DNA of 64,000 nt, taken from NCBI RefSeq assembly GCF_934309415.1, contig NZ_CAKRDI010000013.1:1-64000 (forward strand), given 5' to 3'. Positions 45,101-53,893 of the stretch are shown here, in pieces. Both the position numbers and the translations under genes were made by a program. The notes beneath the pieces are model-generated. The model had not been told where the DNA came from, did not search any database, and saw nothing but the letters and a program-made list of their open reading frames with translations. Source of the stretch: an uncultured Mediterraneibacter sp. GTDB taxonomy: Bacteria; Bacillota; Clostridia; Lachnospirales; Lachnospiraceae. Position 1 is the first letter of the stretch. Each line of letters opens with the position of its first letter.

Positions 45101-45484
45101 TGTATTTTACCTCGATATATTAAAATCCAAATCTACAATTCATTATACAAATCATCTACAAATGTTTCGGTTAAAATATATATCTCACCGATTATCATAA
45201 TTAGTTTTTCCTTTATTAATCCTCGCTTCATTTCACATTTTGATTTTGTATCTGATTTTGTCATGCTTTCTATGAAAAACATTCGCTTTTGTAATTCATA
45301 ACTGTATGATACGATAATCTCGTCGATTAAACAAGATGATTTTATAAACCAGATAAGAAAATATGATGAAAGGAAAAGCTATTTAGATGAGAACCCTATA
45401 TCTATTCAATAAAATGGATTTATAGGGCAGGAACTACAAATCATCTGGCATATATTTCTATATGTTTTAATAGCAGTCTATATT
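45101..45484. other. Divergent LysR/proB intergenic region with a structured proB leader
   Basis: 384 bases without a gene. A stem AACCCTATATC / GATTTATAGGG lies about 70-95 bases before proB. The proB ATG itself has no Shine-Dalgarno sequence; the nearest purine-rich AAAGGAAAAG is about 110 bases upstream. No T-box motif was found. Confidence 0.45.
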
Positions 45485-46285
45485 ATGGGACTTTATAACA
45501 ACAGAATCGTAGTAAAAGTAGGAACATCCACACTGACAAACGATGCAGGAAAAAGCGATCTTCGTACAACAGACCGCCTTGCATGCGTTCTCTCCGACAT
45601 TCAGAACATGGGATATGAAGTAATCCTCGTTTCTTCCGGAGCGATCGCAGTAGGACGCAACAAGCTGAACATGACTTCCAAACCGGACAGCATGCGTATG
45701 AAGCAGGCTGCTGCAGCAGTTGGACAGTGCAGTCTGATGTACCTTTATGATAAATTTTTTGGAGATTATGATAAGACAGTTGCACAGATTCTTCTCAATG
45801 CAGAAGACATCGAGCAGGAAGAAAAGAAAGAGAACCTGATCAATACTTTCAATGCACTTCTTGAAATGGGGGTAATCCCGATCGTAAATGAAAATGACTC
45901 TGTAAGTTATAAAGAGATTGAATCCGAAGACAGACTGTTCGGTGACAATGACATGCTCTCTGCAGTAGTTTCCGTACTCTGCCGTGCAAAGCATCTTGTC
46001 ATCTTCTCTGACATTGATGGATTCTATGATCACGATCCAAGACTCTATCCAAATGCAAAACTGATCGAGCAAATCGATACCATTGACGATAGTGTTTACG
46101 CACTCGCAGGCGGCGCCGGATCCCGACGTGGAACCGGCGGAATGAGAACCAAACTTCAGGCTGCTGCCCTTGCCACTTCCCAGGGAACCAATACAATCGT
46201 TACAAACGGAAAACATCCGGAAGCTCTGTATGATATCATCAAAGGCGGAAAAGTGGGAACACTCTTCCCGGGAAAAATCGGATAA
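45485..46285 (+). CDS. proB: Glutamate 5-kinase (proline biosynthesis)
   Basis: 266 residues, the short form without the C-terminal PUA domain. It phosphorylates glutamate at the gamma position, the first step to proline. VVKVGTSTLTN at 9-19, VSSGAIAVGR at 51-60, NENDSVSY, FGDNDMLSA and the GTGGMRTK nucleotide loop near 219 are all characteristic. The start codon matches the family's usual N-terminus although no ribosome site precedes it. proA is not adjacent in the window, which is unusual because the two genes are often paired. Confidence 0.94.
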   Translation: MGLYNNRIVVKVGTSTLTNDAGKSDLRTTDRLACVLSDIQNMGYEVILVSSGAIAVGRNKLNMTSKPDSMRMKQAAAAVGQCSLMYLYDKFFGDYDKTVAQILLNAEDIEQEEKKENLINTFNALLEMGVIPIVNENDSVSYKEIESEDRLFGDNDMLSAVVSVLCRAKHLVIFSDIDGFYDHDPRLYPNAKLIEQIDTIDDSVYALAGGAGSRRGTGGMRTKLQAAALATSQGTNTIVTNGKHPEALYDIIKGGKVGTLFPGKIG

Positions 46286-46288
46286 TCT

Positions 46289-46366
46289 GAAGCGTTTCTG
46301 AAAAATGCTTTTTGCAAGATACATCTCACAAAGTGAATCCTGCAAATCGCAGAAATGATTTTCAAA
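46289..46366. repeat. Internally deleted family-2 repeat
   Basis: Left end TTTCTGAAAAATGCTTTTTG and right end CAGAAATGATTTTCAAA match the ends of the 164-bp elements, with about 85 central bases missing. It begins four bases after the proB stop. Confidence 0.6.
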
Positions 46367-46588
46367 TATAAAAAGCTCAAGCGTGTTTGTTCATTCAGAT
46401 TAAAATGTGCATCTTCTGAATCAATTCATAGGAGTATTAGCTCAGAGGATGCACAATTACTGTTCATTTTCTACAAGCACGCTTTAATTTTTCTTTTACA
46501 CTACATGTTATATTTTCCGGATGTATTGGAATCCAAAACTTTGCTTTTTTACTGATTGAATGCCTCACTTGATCTTTCTGATACACTC

Positions 46589-46752
46589 TAGAGTGTGTCT
46601 GAAAAATGCTTTCTGTAAGATGTATGCCACAATTTGTGGGAGATTTTGCCTGAATAAGGGCGGCGTAGCGGGCTACGTCAACCGAATGAAGGTAAAATAT
46701 ACCGCAAAGTGGGGCGTACAGATTGCAGGAATGATTTTTCAAACACACTCTA
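46589..46752. mobile_element. Family-2 MITE-like element, copy 2 (164 bp)
   Basis: Terminal repeats TAGAGTGTGTCTGAAAAATG and CATTTTTCAAACACACTCTA are inverted copies of each other apart from one or two mismatches. ACACTC immediately before the left end looks like the right terminus of another copy abutting it. Same internal sequence as 43095-43258. It lies in the 46286-46764 gap between proB and the FUSC-type exporter; no gene is seen there. Confidence 0.82.
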
Positions 46753-46764
46753 ACTTCGATTCAT

Positions 46765-47799
46765 TTATTTCTTCCAGTATAACTTCATCTGTCTCTCATC
46801 CATTCCATTGACAAATCGCTTTTTATACACAAGAAATTCTTCCAGATCCATCAGAATATGATACAGCATTGCCCTGCTCTCAAATTCTTCTCTTGTTTCC
46901 GGCAATGGTTCATTTTTCATTTCTGCAAACAGTTTTTCCAGCTGTTCCAGCTGTTTTTCCGGATAATTGATCTCGATCACATATTCCGCCATATACATAA
47001 TATAATCTGCAATGATCAACGCCTGCTTCGGCATTTTTCGAATTTTCTTAATCTCATAATGCAGGTTGTGCAGAATATTGAGCTGTTTCATTCGCATCTC
47101 GAAATAATCAATATAATATCCCGGGTGGGACTGAAATGTATTTTCCTGATATTCGTATGCAGCTTCTATGTAGCCGTGAAGACTTTCCTCAAATCCAATA
47201 ATATCTTCCCAGATATTTGTCTCAAGTTCCTTGTTATGAAGATATGCTGCCAAATGACACAGCACCATCTGCAGGTGATTTTCTGTCTCACGCATATACC
47301 TCACAAGATCTTTTTTCTGACCTCCATAATCATAAAAAAGATTTAAAATCATGGCAATTGTGATACCGATCAATACAAGCATAAATTCATTTTCAATAAA
47401 CGCATCGCTGAAATCCCTGGTCAGAAGAAAATGCGTTCCGATTACCGCATTTACAGAAATGGTAGATGCCCATCCAAAAAAATGACTGATCGCCACGATC
47501 AGAAAAACAAAAATACCATATGCTACCCATGCACTGTCAAATTTTCCGATCGTCATTGCCGCAAGAATTACAGCAATGGCAAATGTTACCAGACGGTATA
47601 ATGACAGTTTCACCGTCTCCCATTTTGTTGTCACAAGCGTCAGTAAAGTAATACTTCCCGCCGATGCCTCATAATCCAGGCCAAGATGCTGTGCAATGTA
47701 AATTGCCATGCTGCTTCCCACTGCAATTTTCACGGCCTGTAATACAATTTTTTTCCACTTTCTCTGATTTTCTATTTTTCCCTTTTTTCCGATAGTCAT
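46765..47799 (-). CDS. FUSC/aromatic acid exporter-family membrane protein (DUF939-like)
   Basis: 344 residues. Five or six membrane segments occupy the N-terminal half (VGSSMAIYIAQHLGLDYEAS at about 25-44, then SAGSITLLTLVTTKWETVKL) and a cytoplasmic helical domain the C-terminal half. This is the plan of Firmicute aromatic-acid-exporter-like proteins; the substrate is unknown. GGAAGAAGG precedes ATG. A strong extended -10 promoter is about 107 bases upstream. In this genome context export of aromatic acids from plant glycosides is a thought, not a finding. Confidence 0.8.
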   Translation of the reverse strand: MTIGKKGKIENQRKWKKIVLQAVKIAVGSSMAIYIAQHLGLDYEASAGSITLLTLVTTKWETVKLSLYRLVTFAIAVILAAMTIGKFDSAWVAYGIFVFLIVAISHFFGWASTISVNAVIGTHFLLTRDFSDAFIENEFMLVLIGITIAMILNLFYDYGGQKKDLVRYMRETENHLQMVLCHLAAYLHNKELETNIWEDIIGFEESLHGYIEAAYEYQENTFQSHPGYYIDYFEMRMKQLNILHNLHYEIKKIRKMPKQALIIADYIMYMAEYVIEINYPEKQLEQLEKLFAEMKNEPLPETREEFESRAMLYHILMDLEEFLVYKKRFVNGMDERQMKLYWKK

Positions 47800-47905
47800 T
47801 CGCCTTCTTCCTTTATTATTCTTTTCGTCCCTGCCATTGACATACCTGTAGTTTATCGCCGTTCGCGATAATCCCTGTTTTAAATACGTTCAATCTCTAA
47901 AATTT

Positions 47906-47936
47906 ATTATAGCATTCAGGAATCCTTACTGGTAAA
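47906..47936 (-). promoter_or_regulatory. Extended -10 promoter of the exporter gene
   Basis: On the minus strand TGCTATAAT (TATAAT complement at 47906-47911) with a weak -35 TTTACC 19 bases away. The remaining 47800-48131 intergenic sequence is AT-rich with no gene. Confidence 0.5.
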
Positions 47937-48057
47937 TTTTTTTCATTTTCTCTTGTATAAAATACAATACACAGATGTTTATTCCATTTAATTTTTAGTA
48001 ATTTTATACAATTTCAGACATGTAAATTTGTTAATTTAGAATAACCATCTTATTAAA

Positions 48058-48105
48058 AAAGAAGAACCCCACCAGCATTCAATTTCATCCAGTGTTGTTC
48101 TCCCT
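48058..48105 (-). terminator. Terminator after the GntR gene
   Basis: Imperfect stem GGAGAACAACACTGG / CTGGTGGGGTTCTTC followed by six T residues on the minus strand. Confidence 0.6.
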
Positions 48106-48131
48106 TTTTGCCTTTAATTAAATTCTATCCC

Positions 48132-49034
48132 TTACATTAAAAATTTACTTACTTCATCCGCAGTGATTTCTTCCACCTGTTTTTCTGTCTCTGCTTTCCT
48201 GGATACTTTATCAGAATCTTCATCCCAATCACTGACCTGTGGAGTTACTGTTACAGCTGCCGGCGTCTTTTCTTCTTTTATTTCGGACTCAACAGATTCA
48301 TTCCGAACTTCTGTCGCTGTCTCACTCTCAGCATCCTGCTTTTCTTCTGCCAGCTCCCTTGCTGCCTTCTCTCTCAGTGCTACATAAGCCTCCGCATAAG
48401 TTGTGTAATACTCATCATACGCTTCTCTCACCTGATCCGAATCATCCGTCCGCATTGCCTCTGTTACTTTACGCAACTGCTGCACTATCGCTTTCTTATC
48501 TCCCAGATGCTCAATCGCATAAGTCACATATCCCTGCAAGGACTTCATCTGCATCTGTTCCAGATATGGATTCTCAAGCAGACTGATTAATCTCTCATGG
48601 AAGAGAATCTCCCATTCCGCCATACGCTTCACATCTGGAGCATTCTCCATTCCGTTCAGAATCTGATCCAACTGCTCATCTGCCGGTCTGTCAAGAAAAT
48701 CAAGTACAGAAATATCTTTCTCCCGTCCTTTTTCCTTCTTCATCAAAAGGATTGTATTCTCTGCCACAAGCAGTGATGTCATACGAAACACATCGTGAAT
48801 CTGTTCTGCATTAAGCACTACTGCCTGCATATGTCTGTTCGGAAGACGCACTGCAAATCCTTCCTGTACCAGATTCTGCAATGCCTCTCTGATCGGCATT
48901 CTGGATACACCCAGACGTTCTGCCAGTGCTTCCTGTGCAAGTTCCGTTCCCGGTTCCATCTTTCCTGAGAGAATCTCATTTTTAATTGTCTCTATAATAA
49001 AATCTTTGGTCGGTATATTTCCATACGGTGCCAT
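48132..49034 (-). CDS. GntR-family transcriptional regulator with acidic C-terminal tail
   Basis: 300 residues. Winged helix at about 5-70 (ELAQEALAERLGVSRMPIRE), an all-helical FCD-like effector domain to about 220, then roughly 75 residues rich in Glu, Thr, Val and Ser that look disordered and are not normal for FadR-type regulators. Start ATG at 49034 with a GGGAAAAGAG site; the frame begins ten codons earlier without one. It lies just beyond the OYE-type gene at 49353 but is transcribed separately. Confidence 0.83.
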   Translation of the reverse strand: MAPYGNIPTKDFIIETIKNEILSGKMEPGTELAQEALAERLGVSRMPIREALQNLVQEGFAVRLPNRHMQAVVLNAEQIHDVFRMTSLLVAENTILLMKKEKGREKDISVLDFLDRPADEQLDQILNGMENAPDVKRMAEWEILFHERLISLLENPYLEQMQMKSLQGYVTYAIEHLGDKKAIVQQLRKVTEAMRTDDSDQVREAYDEYYTTYAEAYVALREKAARELAEEKQDAESETATEVRNESVESEIKEEKTPAAVTVTPQVSDWDEDSDKVSRKAETEKQVEEITADEVSKFLM

Positions 49035-49352
49035 CTCTTTTCCCTGCCTTTTATATGAATTCATCTTATTGTCAATCTATTCCCGTATCTGTCATTCTGA
49101 AAAAATCCAGGCTGAAGACACGGTAAAATGCATCTTTGGATCCGAAATCAGATTATGAAATCCATTGTTTTGTAAACGTATAAATTATTTGCATTCGCAT
49201 GACAATATTGTATCCATTTTTCAGGTGTTAGTCAAGGAAAAGAAAAACTTGCCGAGATCAGCACCAGTACTCGTGTTACTGTTTGTACATAGACCTGCTG
49301 TGATTGCTGACTCTACTGGATGGAAAGCAGCCAGCTTCCCTCTATACTCAAA
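49035..49352. other. Intergenic region upstream of GntR
   Basis: 318 bases holding the promoter of the GntR gene and the 3' flank of the second OYE-type gene. TGTAAACGTATAAA near 49173 is a poor match to a catabolite-repression site. No gene or clear terminator seen. Confidence 0.35.
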
Positions 49353-51299
49353 TTAAATATCCAGTGCTGCATGATATCCTTCATACACTGCGTTTGTAAT
49401 CGTAGATACTCTGGATGCATCTCCAATCACTGCCACATAAGGAGCACTGTCACGCAGTTTTTCTACTACATCGCTTCTGGAGCGCTGTCCCAGTGCACAG
49501 ACTACACTTGTACCAGGAACAAGGATCTGCTCTTTCTCTTCTGTCTCACAGAGGATTCCTTCTTTTGTCACTTCCATTCCTCTGCATCCTGTATGTACCG
49601 TAACATATTTATCAATCTCTTTTAACAGAAGTGGACGATGACGCACATTCGCATCCGGCGCCAGCTCTTTCCGCATTTCTACAAGATGTACTTCTTTTCC
49701 TTCCATTCCAAGATGGATTGCACATTCACATCCTGCCAGACCGCCTCCGAATACAACCACTTTCTCTGTCACTTTCTCTTTCTGCTGATAGTAGTCATTT
49801 ACAATTACTACATTCTCTCCATCCAGTCCCGGAATTGGTGGTACGATTGGCTGAGAACCAACAGCCACGATCAGTGCATCGACATTTTCCTGTTCTGCAA
49901 GTTCCGGTGTAACTTCTGTATTTAATCGAATCTCCACTCCTGCATTACGTGCAAATTTTTCATAAGTTCCTGTCAGTTCATACATTTCATGTTTAAACGG
50001 AAGTGCCTGCTCACTCTTTAAAATTCCACCCAGTTCTGCCTCTTTTTCACAAAGAATGACCTGATGTCCTCTTCTTGCTGCTGTGTATGCCGCATAGAGT
50101 CCTCCCGGACCTCCACCTGCAACAAGTACTTTTTTCTTTACCGGTGCAGGCATTACTTCATCGCCTTCCATCTCTCTTCCGATCAATGGATTTACGGTAC
50201 ATCTTCTTGTAGATGTGGCAGCTCGCTCTGCCATACAGGTAAAGCAGCGAAGACATTTCACGATCTCATCGTCACGATTTTCCATCACTTTTCTTGGAAG
50301 GAATGGATCTGCCAGAAGTGCACGTGCCATGTATACAACATCTGCTTTTCCTGATGCAATGATCTCTTCCATCTGCTCCGGATCATTTAATGCTCCGATC
50401 GTCGCAACCGGAACAGACACATGTTTTTTGATCTCTGCTGCAAGATATACATTACATCCGTGTTCCTTGAACATCGATGGATGTGTGTCACCGAACCCTC
50501 TCTGATAGGTTCCCGCAGATACGTGAAGTAAATCAATGTATGGTTCTAACTGCTGTGCAATGCGGACACCCTCTTCCAGATCATATCCACCTTCAAAAAG
50601 TTCTGAACCACTCATGCGGAATTCAATCGGGAATCCTGGACCTACTGCCTCACGAACCGACTGCAGTACTTCCATTGCAAGACGGCATCTGTTTTCCAGG
50701 CTTCCGCCATATTTGTCTGTACGCTTATTAAAATAAGGAGACAGAAACTGATTGAGCAGCCATCCATGCCCACCGTGGATCATGATCATTCCAAAACCGG
50801 CACGTTTTGCCAGTGCAGCTGTCTGTCCGTACGCTGCCACAATTTCCTGAATCATCTCTTCTGTCAGTGCTTTTACTTTCACACCATCCGGACGAACCGT
50901 ATCGCAGGCTCCCCACTGATGCATCTCATGCTGTTTTGTCTTATCTGTCATATAAGTTCCGGCATACATTCCTGAATGAGATAATTCCAGACTCGGTACT
51001 GCCCCATGTCTGTGAATCGCATCTGCTGTATAAGTAGCCGTTGCCAGTGAATTCAGAATCGATGTATCCAGATGGTACGCATGAGATCCGTCTGTTTTTG
51101 GATGTACCATACACTCACTTACTGTGACTGCTGCTGCGCCGCCCTTTCCTCTCAACTCATAAAATGCTGTGGATTTCGGTCCGATACATCCATCATTTGT
51201 AATGTCTGTACCGCCCATCGGCGCTGAAAACATACGGTTACGAAATGTTACTCTTCCGATTGTAATTGGACTGGATAAATGTGGGAATTTTCTTTTCAT
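49353..51299 (-). CDS. NADH:flavin oxidoreductase / ene-reductase, OYE type, second copy
   Basis: 648 residues with the same plan as the 5317-7251 protein: FMN barrel (MIHGGHGWLLNQFLSPYFNK near 170), iron-sulfur ligands (CLRCFTC then RRCTVNP), and FAD/NAD domains (GGGPGGLYAA, GGGLAGCECA). The two are clearly distinct subfamilies. The active-site HGGHGWL differs from HAAHGYL of the other, so substrates probably differ. It should reduce an enone or enoate. No SDR is adjacent; a LysR regulator is encoded upstream on the same strand. Expression probably from its own promoter. The start has GGAGACC about ten bases upstream. Confidence 0.85.
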   Translation of the reverse strand: MKRKFPHLSSPITIGRVTFRNRMFSAPMGGTDITNDGCIGPKSTAFYELRGKGGAAAVTVSECMVHPKTDGSHAYHLDTSILNSLATATYTADAIHRHGAVPSLELSHSGMYAGTYMTDKTKQHEMHQWGACDTVRPDGVKVKALTEEMIQEIVAAYGQTAALAKRAGFGMIMIHGGHGWLLNQFLSPYFNKRTDKYGGSLENRCRLAMEVLQSVREAVGPGFPIEFRMSGSELFEGGYDLEEGVRIAQQLEPYIDLLHVSAGTYQRGFGDTHPSMFKEHGCNVYLAAEIKKHVSVPVATIGALNDPEQMEEIIASGKADVVYMARALLADPFLPRKVMENRDDEIVKCLRCFTCMAERAATSTRRCTVNPLIGREMEGDEVMPAPVKKKVLVAGGGPGGLYAAYTAARRGHQVILCEKEAELGGILKSEQALPFKHEMYELTGTYEKFARNAGVEIRLNTEVTPELAEQENVDALIVAVGSQPIVPPIPGLDGENVVIVNDYYQQKEKVTEKVVVFGGGLAGCECAIHLGMEGKEVHLVEMRKELAPDANVRHRPLLLKEIDKYVTVHTGCRGMEVTKEGILCETEEKEQILVPGTSVVCALGQRSRSDVVEKLRDSAPYVAVIGDASRVSTITNAVYEGYHAALDI

Positions 51300-51349
51300 G
51301 ATCTGGTCTCCTTATGCTTTTTAATTCATTACTTTATTTCTTCACTCTT

Positions 51350-51399
51350 TCCACACTTTGTGGGAAAATTTACTGAAAGCATTTTTCAAACACATTTTA
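51350..51399. repeat. Family-2 repeat remnant, inverted orientation
   Basis: GAAAGCATTTTTCAAACACA complements the left end of the 164-bp element, and CCACACTTTGTGGGAAAATT corresponds to its CACAATTTGTGGGAGATTTT segment. Only the left part is preserved. Confidence 0.55.
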
Positions 51400-51447
51400 A
51401 AATGCAATGTTCTTTGCAGAACTCCTTCTTTTATTATCATAACAAAA

Positions 51448-51486
51448 ACAGGTATCCGCTTCTATCAACAGAAACGTAATACCTGT
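51448..51486 (-). terminator. Rho-independent terminator after LysR
   Basis: ACAGGTAT/ATACCTGT outer stem with an inner CGTTTCT/AGAAGCG pairing and TTTTTG on the minus strand. Confidence 0.75.
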
Positions 51487-51546
51487 CAGCAAAAAATTGC
51501 TTATACAGTATTTTAATGTAAGTGCATAGATTTCATAACAATACTG

Positions 51547-52407
51547 TCACATCAATTGCAGTAACTGCTTTAACAGTGAATCTGCACATTCTTTATCCTT
51601 ATAAATCATAAACACTTTCCACGGAATCGCATCATACAGCTCAATTCTCCGAATTTCCTGATACAGTTCATCCGCTTTGTGAATATCTGCATCAATTCCA
51701 AGCCCCATCTTTTCATGACAGAATCGATAAATCAGCTGACTCTCCATGGTATTGATAATGATGTTTGGTACAAATCCAAAGTCCCCACACCGCTGCATGA
51801 AACTGTGATAACTGAAATACTTCTGATTCAATGAAATTAAAGGTTGATCCTTTAATTCTTCTACACTTAGTTTCTCTTTTTCGTAATATGGATGCCCTGG
51901 ATATACCAGCACATTCATCTTTCCTTCATAAACCACCTGACTCTCTACTTCATTTCCCGAAACAGAGCCAATAATAAATCCGATATCCAGCAATCCTCGT
52001 TTTACCTGTTCTGCCACTTCCTGATTTTCCAGTTCTTCCCACTGCACAGACACTCCCGGTACATCATTTTGAATCTCATTCAATTTTTTTAATGATACAA
52101 GATTTAAAACTCCACAGGCAAAACCAATCTTTATTTTTTTCTGTCTGCTGCTCATTTTCTGAAGATTATATTTCATATCTTCCAGTCGATATAACAGTTC
52201 CTGACTCTGTGTATAAAAATAATCCCCGCACTCTGTCGGAACCATTCCACCCTTCGTCCGCTCAAATAATGTAATCTGTAATTCTTCTTCCAGTTTGTGG
52301 ATAATTCTGCTCAATCCCTGTGGCGTGATAAACAACTGTTTTGCAGCTTTATTAATACTCCGCTCTTCATAGACAAGACGGAAGCTTCTGATTTCTTTCG
52401 TATCCAT
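51547..52407 (-). CDS. LysR-family regulator, translationally coupled to an Rpn-type nuclease
   Basis: 286 residues with winged helix at about 1-60 (MDTKEIRSFRLVYEERSINK) and an effector domain. I start at ATG 52407, one base after the TAA of the upstream gene (TAA-A-ATG), with GGAAG upstream; the ATG six codons earlier lies inside that gene. The arrangement implies coupled translation with the Rpn-type nuclease, an odd partner. The downstream OYE-type gene is a possible target. Confidence 0.85.
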   Translation of the reverse strand: MDTKEIRSFRLVYEERSINKAAKQLFITPQGLSRIIHKLEEELQITLFERTKGGMVPTECGDYFYTQSQELLYRLEDMKYNLQKMSSRQKKIKIGFACGVLNLVSLKKLNEIQNDVPGVSVQWEELENQEVAEQVKRGLLDIGFIIGSVSGNEVESQVVYEGKMNVLVYPGHPYYEKEKLSVEELKDQPLISLNQKYFSYHSFMQRCGDFGFVPNIIINTMESQLIYRFCHEKMGLGIDADIHKADELYQEIRRIELYDAIPWKVFMIYKDKECADSLLKQLLQLM

Positions 52408-52408
52408 T

Positions 52409-53437
52409 TTACTTTTCTTCCACATCCACCTTTATTCCATCAATAATCTTCTGAATAGCGGCTACCTCTTCTTCCAATTCATCTGCTATTACTTCAATGC
52501 TCTTTCCTTTGGCAAGTTTCTTTTCGATTTTTTGTCTGAGCAGTTCTTTTTTTCCTGATTTTATTCCAATTTCAATTCCTTCTTTTCTTCCAGTCTCGAT
52601 TCCTTCTCTTCTTCCAGCCTCCAATGCTCTTTCTTCTATTCCGTCACTTAAATTACACATTGATTTCATCTCCTCTTCTAATGATTGCTCCATCGGTATA
52701 TGATATTCCTTTTCAAGTATTTCTAATTTTTCATCTGTTTTCATTTTTTCAGATAACACTGCTCCAAGCAACCGATGCAATTCATGCTTTTCTTCTTTCC
52801 CTGACACATCTTCTGCCAGTCCAATCATAATGATATTCAGTAAATCCAAGTTACCTTTCCACTCATGATTTCCCATGATTGCATCATTGGTCAGATGAAT
52901 ATGACTCAAACTATTCTCTTTCATATTCATACACACCCAAATGGAATAAACTTTCTTGATATCATTATAGTTACTTTCTATGAATTCGCGGTTCTTTTGA
53001 GATGAGATCATACGACTGATATAAAAAATAGTACGATTCAGAATATCATATTCCGACGGCTCCTTCCGTTGGGCTTCCACATTGATAATAATCTGTGAAA
53101 GTCCATCTTTCAATCGGACATAGAAAATAATATCAAATAAAATATAGCCTGCATTAATCTCTGAATTTTCTGTATTCAGTCCTATGATTTCTTTTCCATT
53201 TTCATCTTTCCCCATCACCTTATTTGTAAGCCCCGGTTCCACAGGCACTTTACCAATAATGGGATCTCCTTCAATTAACGTTGCTACTTCTTCAGGAGCC
53301 ATTCCCTGAAATTCTTCCACTGATTTCACAAGAATGTATGCAAGTATAATTTTATGTCCAAGTAATTTCTTGGCATATTCATCATACTGTGCTTTCAAAT
53401 CTGTTGACAATACAGTATTTTTCAACTCAGTATTCAT
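52409..53437 (-). CDS. Rpn-family recombination-promoting nuclease / PD-(D/E)XK transposase-like protein
   Basis: 342 residues. The N-terminal PD-(D/E)XK core is visible as FDIIFYV followed by IIINVEAQ (the E-x-Q variant of Rpn/YhgA proteins), at about residues 108-136. The C-terminal part carries Gly-Arg/Lys-rich short repeats (EAGRREGIETGRKEGIEIGI), common in this family and prone to length change. These proteins are multi-copy DNA nucleases linked to recombination and phage defence. No partner defence gene is adjacent. Weak GGAGGAAAC site before the ATG. Confidence 0.85.
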   Translation of the reverse strand: MNTELKNTVLSTDLKAQYDEYAKKLLGHKIILAYILVKSVEEFQGMAPEEVATLIEGDPIIGKVPVEPGLTNKVMGKDENGKEIIGLNTENSEINAGYILFDIIFYVRLKDGLSQIIINVEAQRKEPSEYDILNRTIFYISRMISSQKNREFIESNYNDIKKVYSIWVCMNMKENSLSHIHLTNDAIMGNHEWKGNLDLLNIIMIGLAEDVSGKEEKHELHRLLGAVLSEKMKTDEKLEILEKEYHIPMEQSLEEEMKSMCNLSDGIEERALEAGRREGIETGRKEGIEIGIKSGKKELLRQKIEKKLAKGKSIEVIADELEEEVAAIQKIIDGIKVDVEEK

Positions 53438-53672
53438 CTGTTTCCTCCTTCTTACAGGAGGTATCTGCTCTATTTCTAACTAATTTCAGAACGCTCCTGC
53501 TTTTTTACATTTGTTTTGGTATCAAAGCATAGATTTCTGAAATGTCATTAGAATATAGATGGTGTATAACACCTTAGAATTCATAAAGAAATATGCTTTT
53601 TGATATTGTAACATAAGCATTTATTGGTTTGCAAGATAGAAAATACATGTGTAATAGCCGTTTTACCTGTCA

Positions 53673-53815
53673 GTTACTGTTCACAGGTAACCTGCAAACA
53701 GTAACGTATCTCGCCATTTAGAATTGCCTACGGCGATGGGCGAGATACATTCAGGCCAAAACGTGCATCCTCCATGCCAATCAGCGGAGTGATTGACATG
53801 GGAGTGAACAGTAAC
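53673..53815. mobile_element. Family-1 MITE-like element, full-length copy B (143 bp)
   Basis: Same length, ends and internal hairpins as 27749-27891, with only a few substitutions visible. An exact 8-bp direct repeat ACCTGTCA flanks it (53665-53672 and 53816-53823). No coding capacity. It fills the centre of the 53438-53893 gap between the Rpn-type gene and the glycoside operon; the rest of the gap is AT-rich. Confidence 0.87.
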
Positions 53816-53893
53816 ACCTGTCAATCTAAATAATATCCTCTCAACAGATAAAACGGCCATCCCCTTTATTTCCCTATATTAATTTAAAAAACT

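Noticed and set aside
45301..45484. T-box leader for proB
   Set aside because: No T-box sequence or terminator/antiterminator pair could be found; only a simple stem is visible.
45467..46345. 292-codon minus-strand frame antisense to proB
   Set aside because: proB is certain, the antisense product is rich in Cys and Ser without a fold, and no ribosome site is present.
49165..49190. Catabolite-repression (cre) site upstream of GntR
   Set aside because: TGTAAACGTATAAA departs from the consensus at several positions, and no clearer cre site was seen near the sugar operons.
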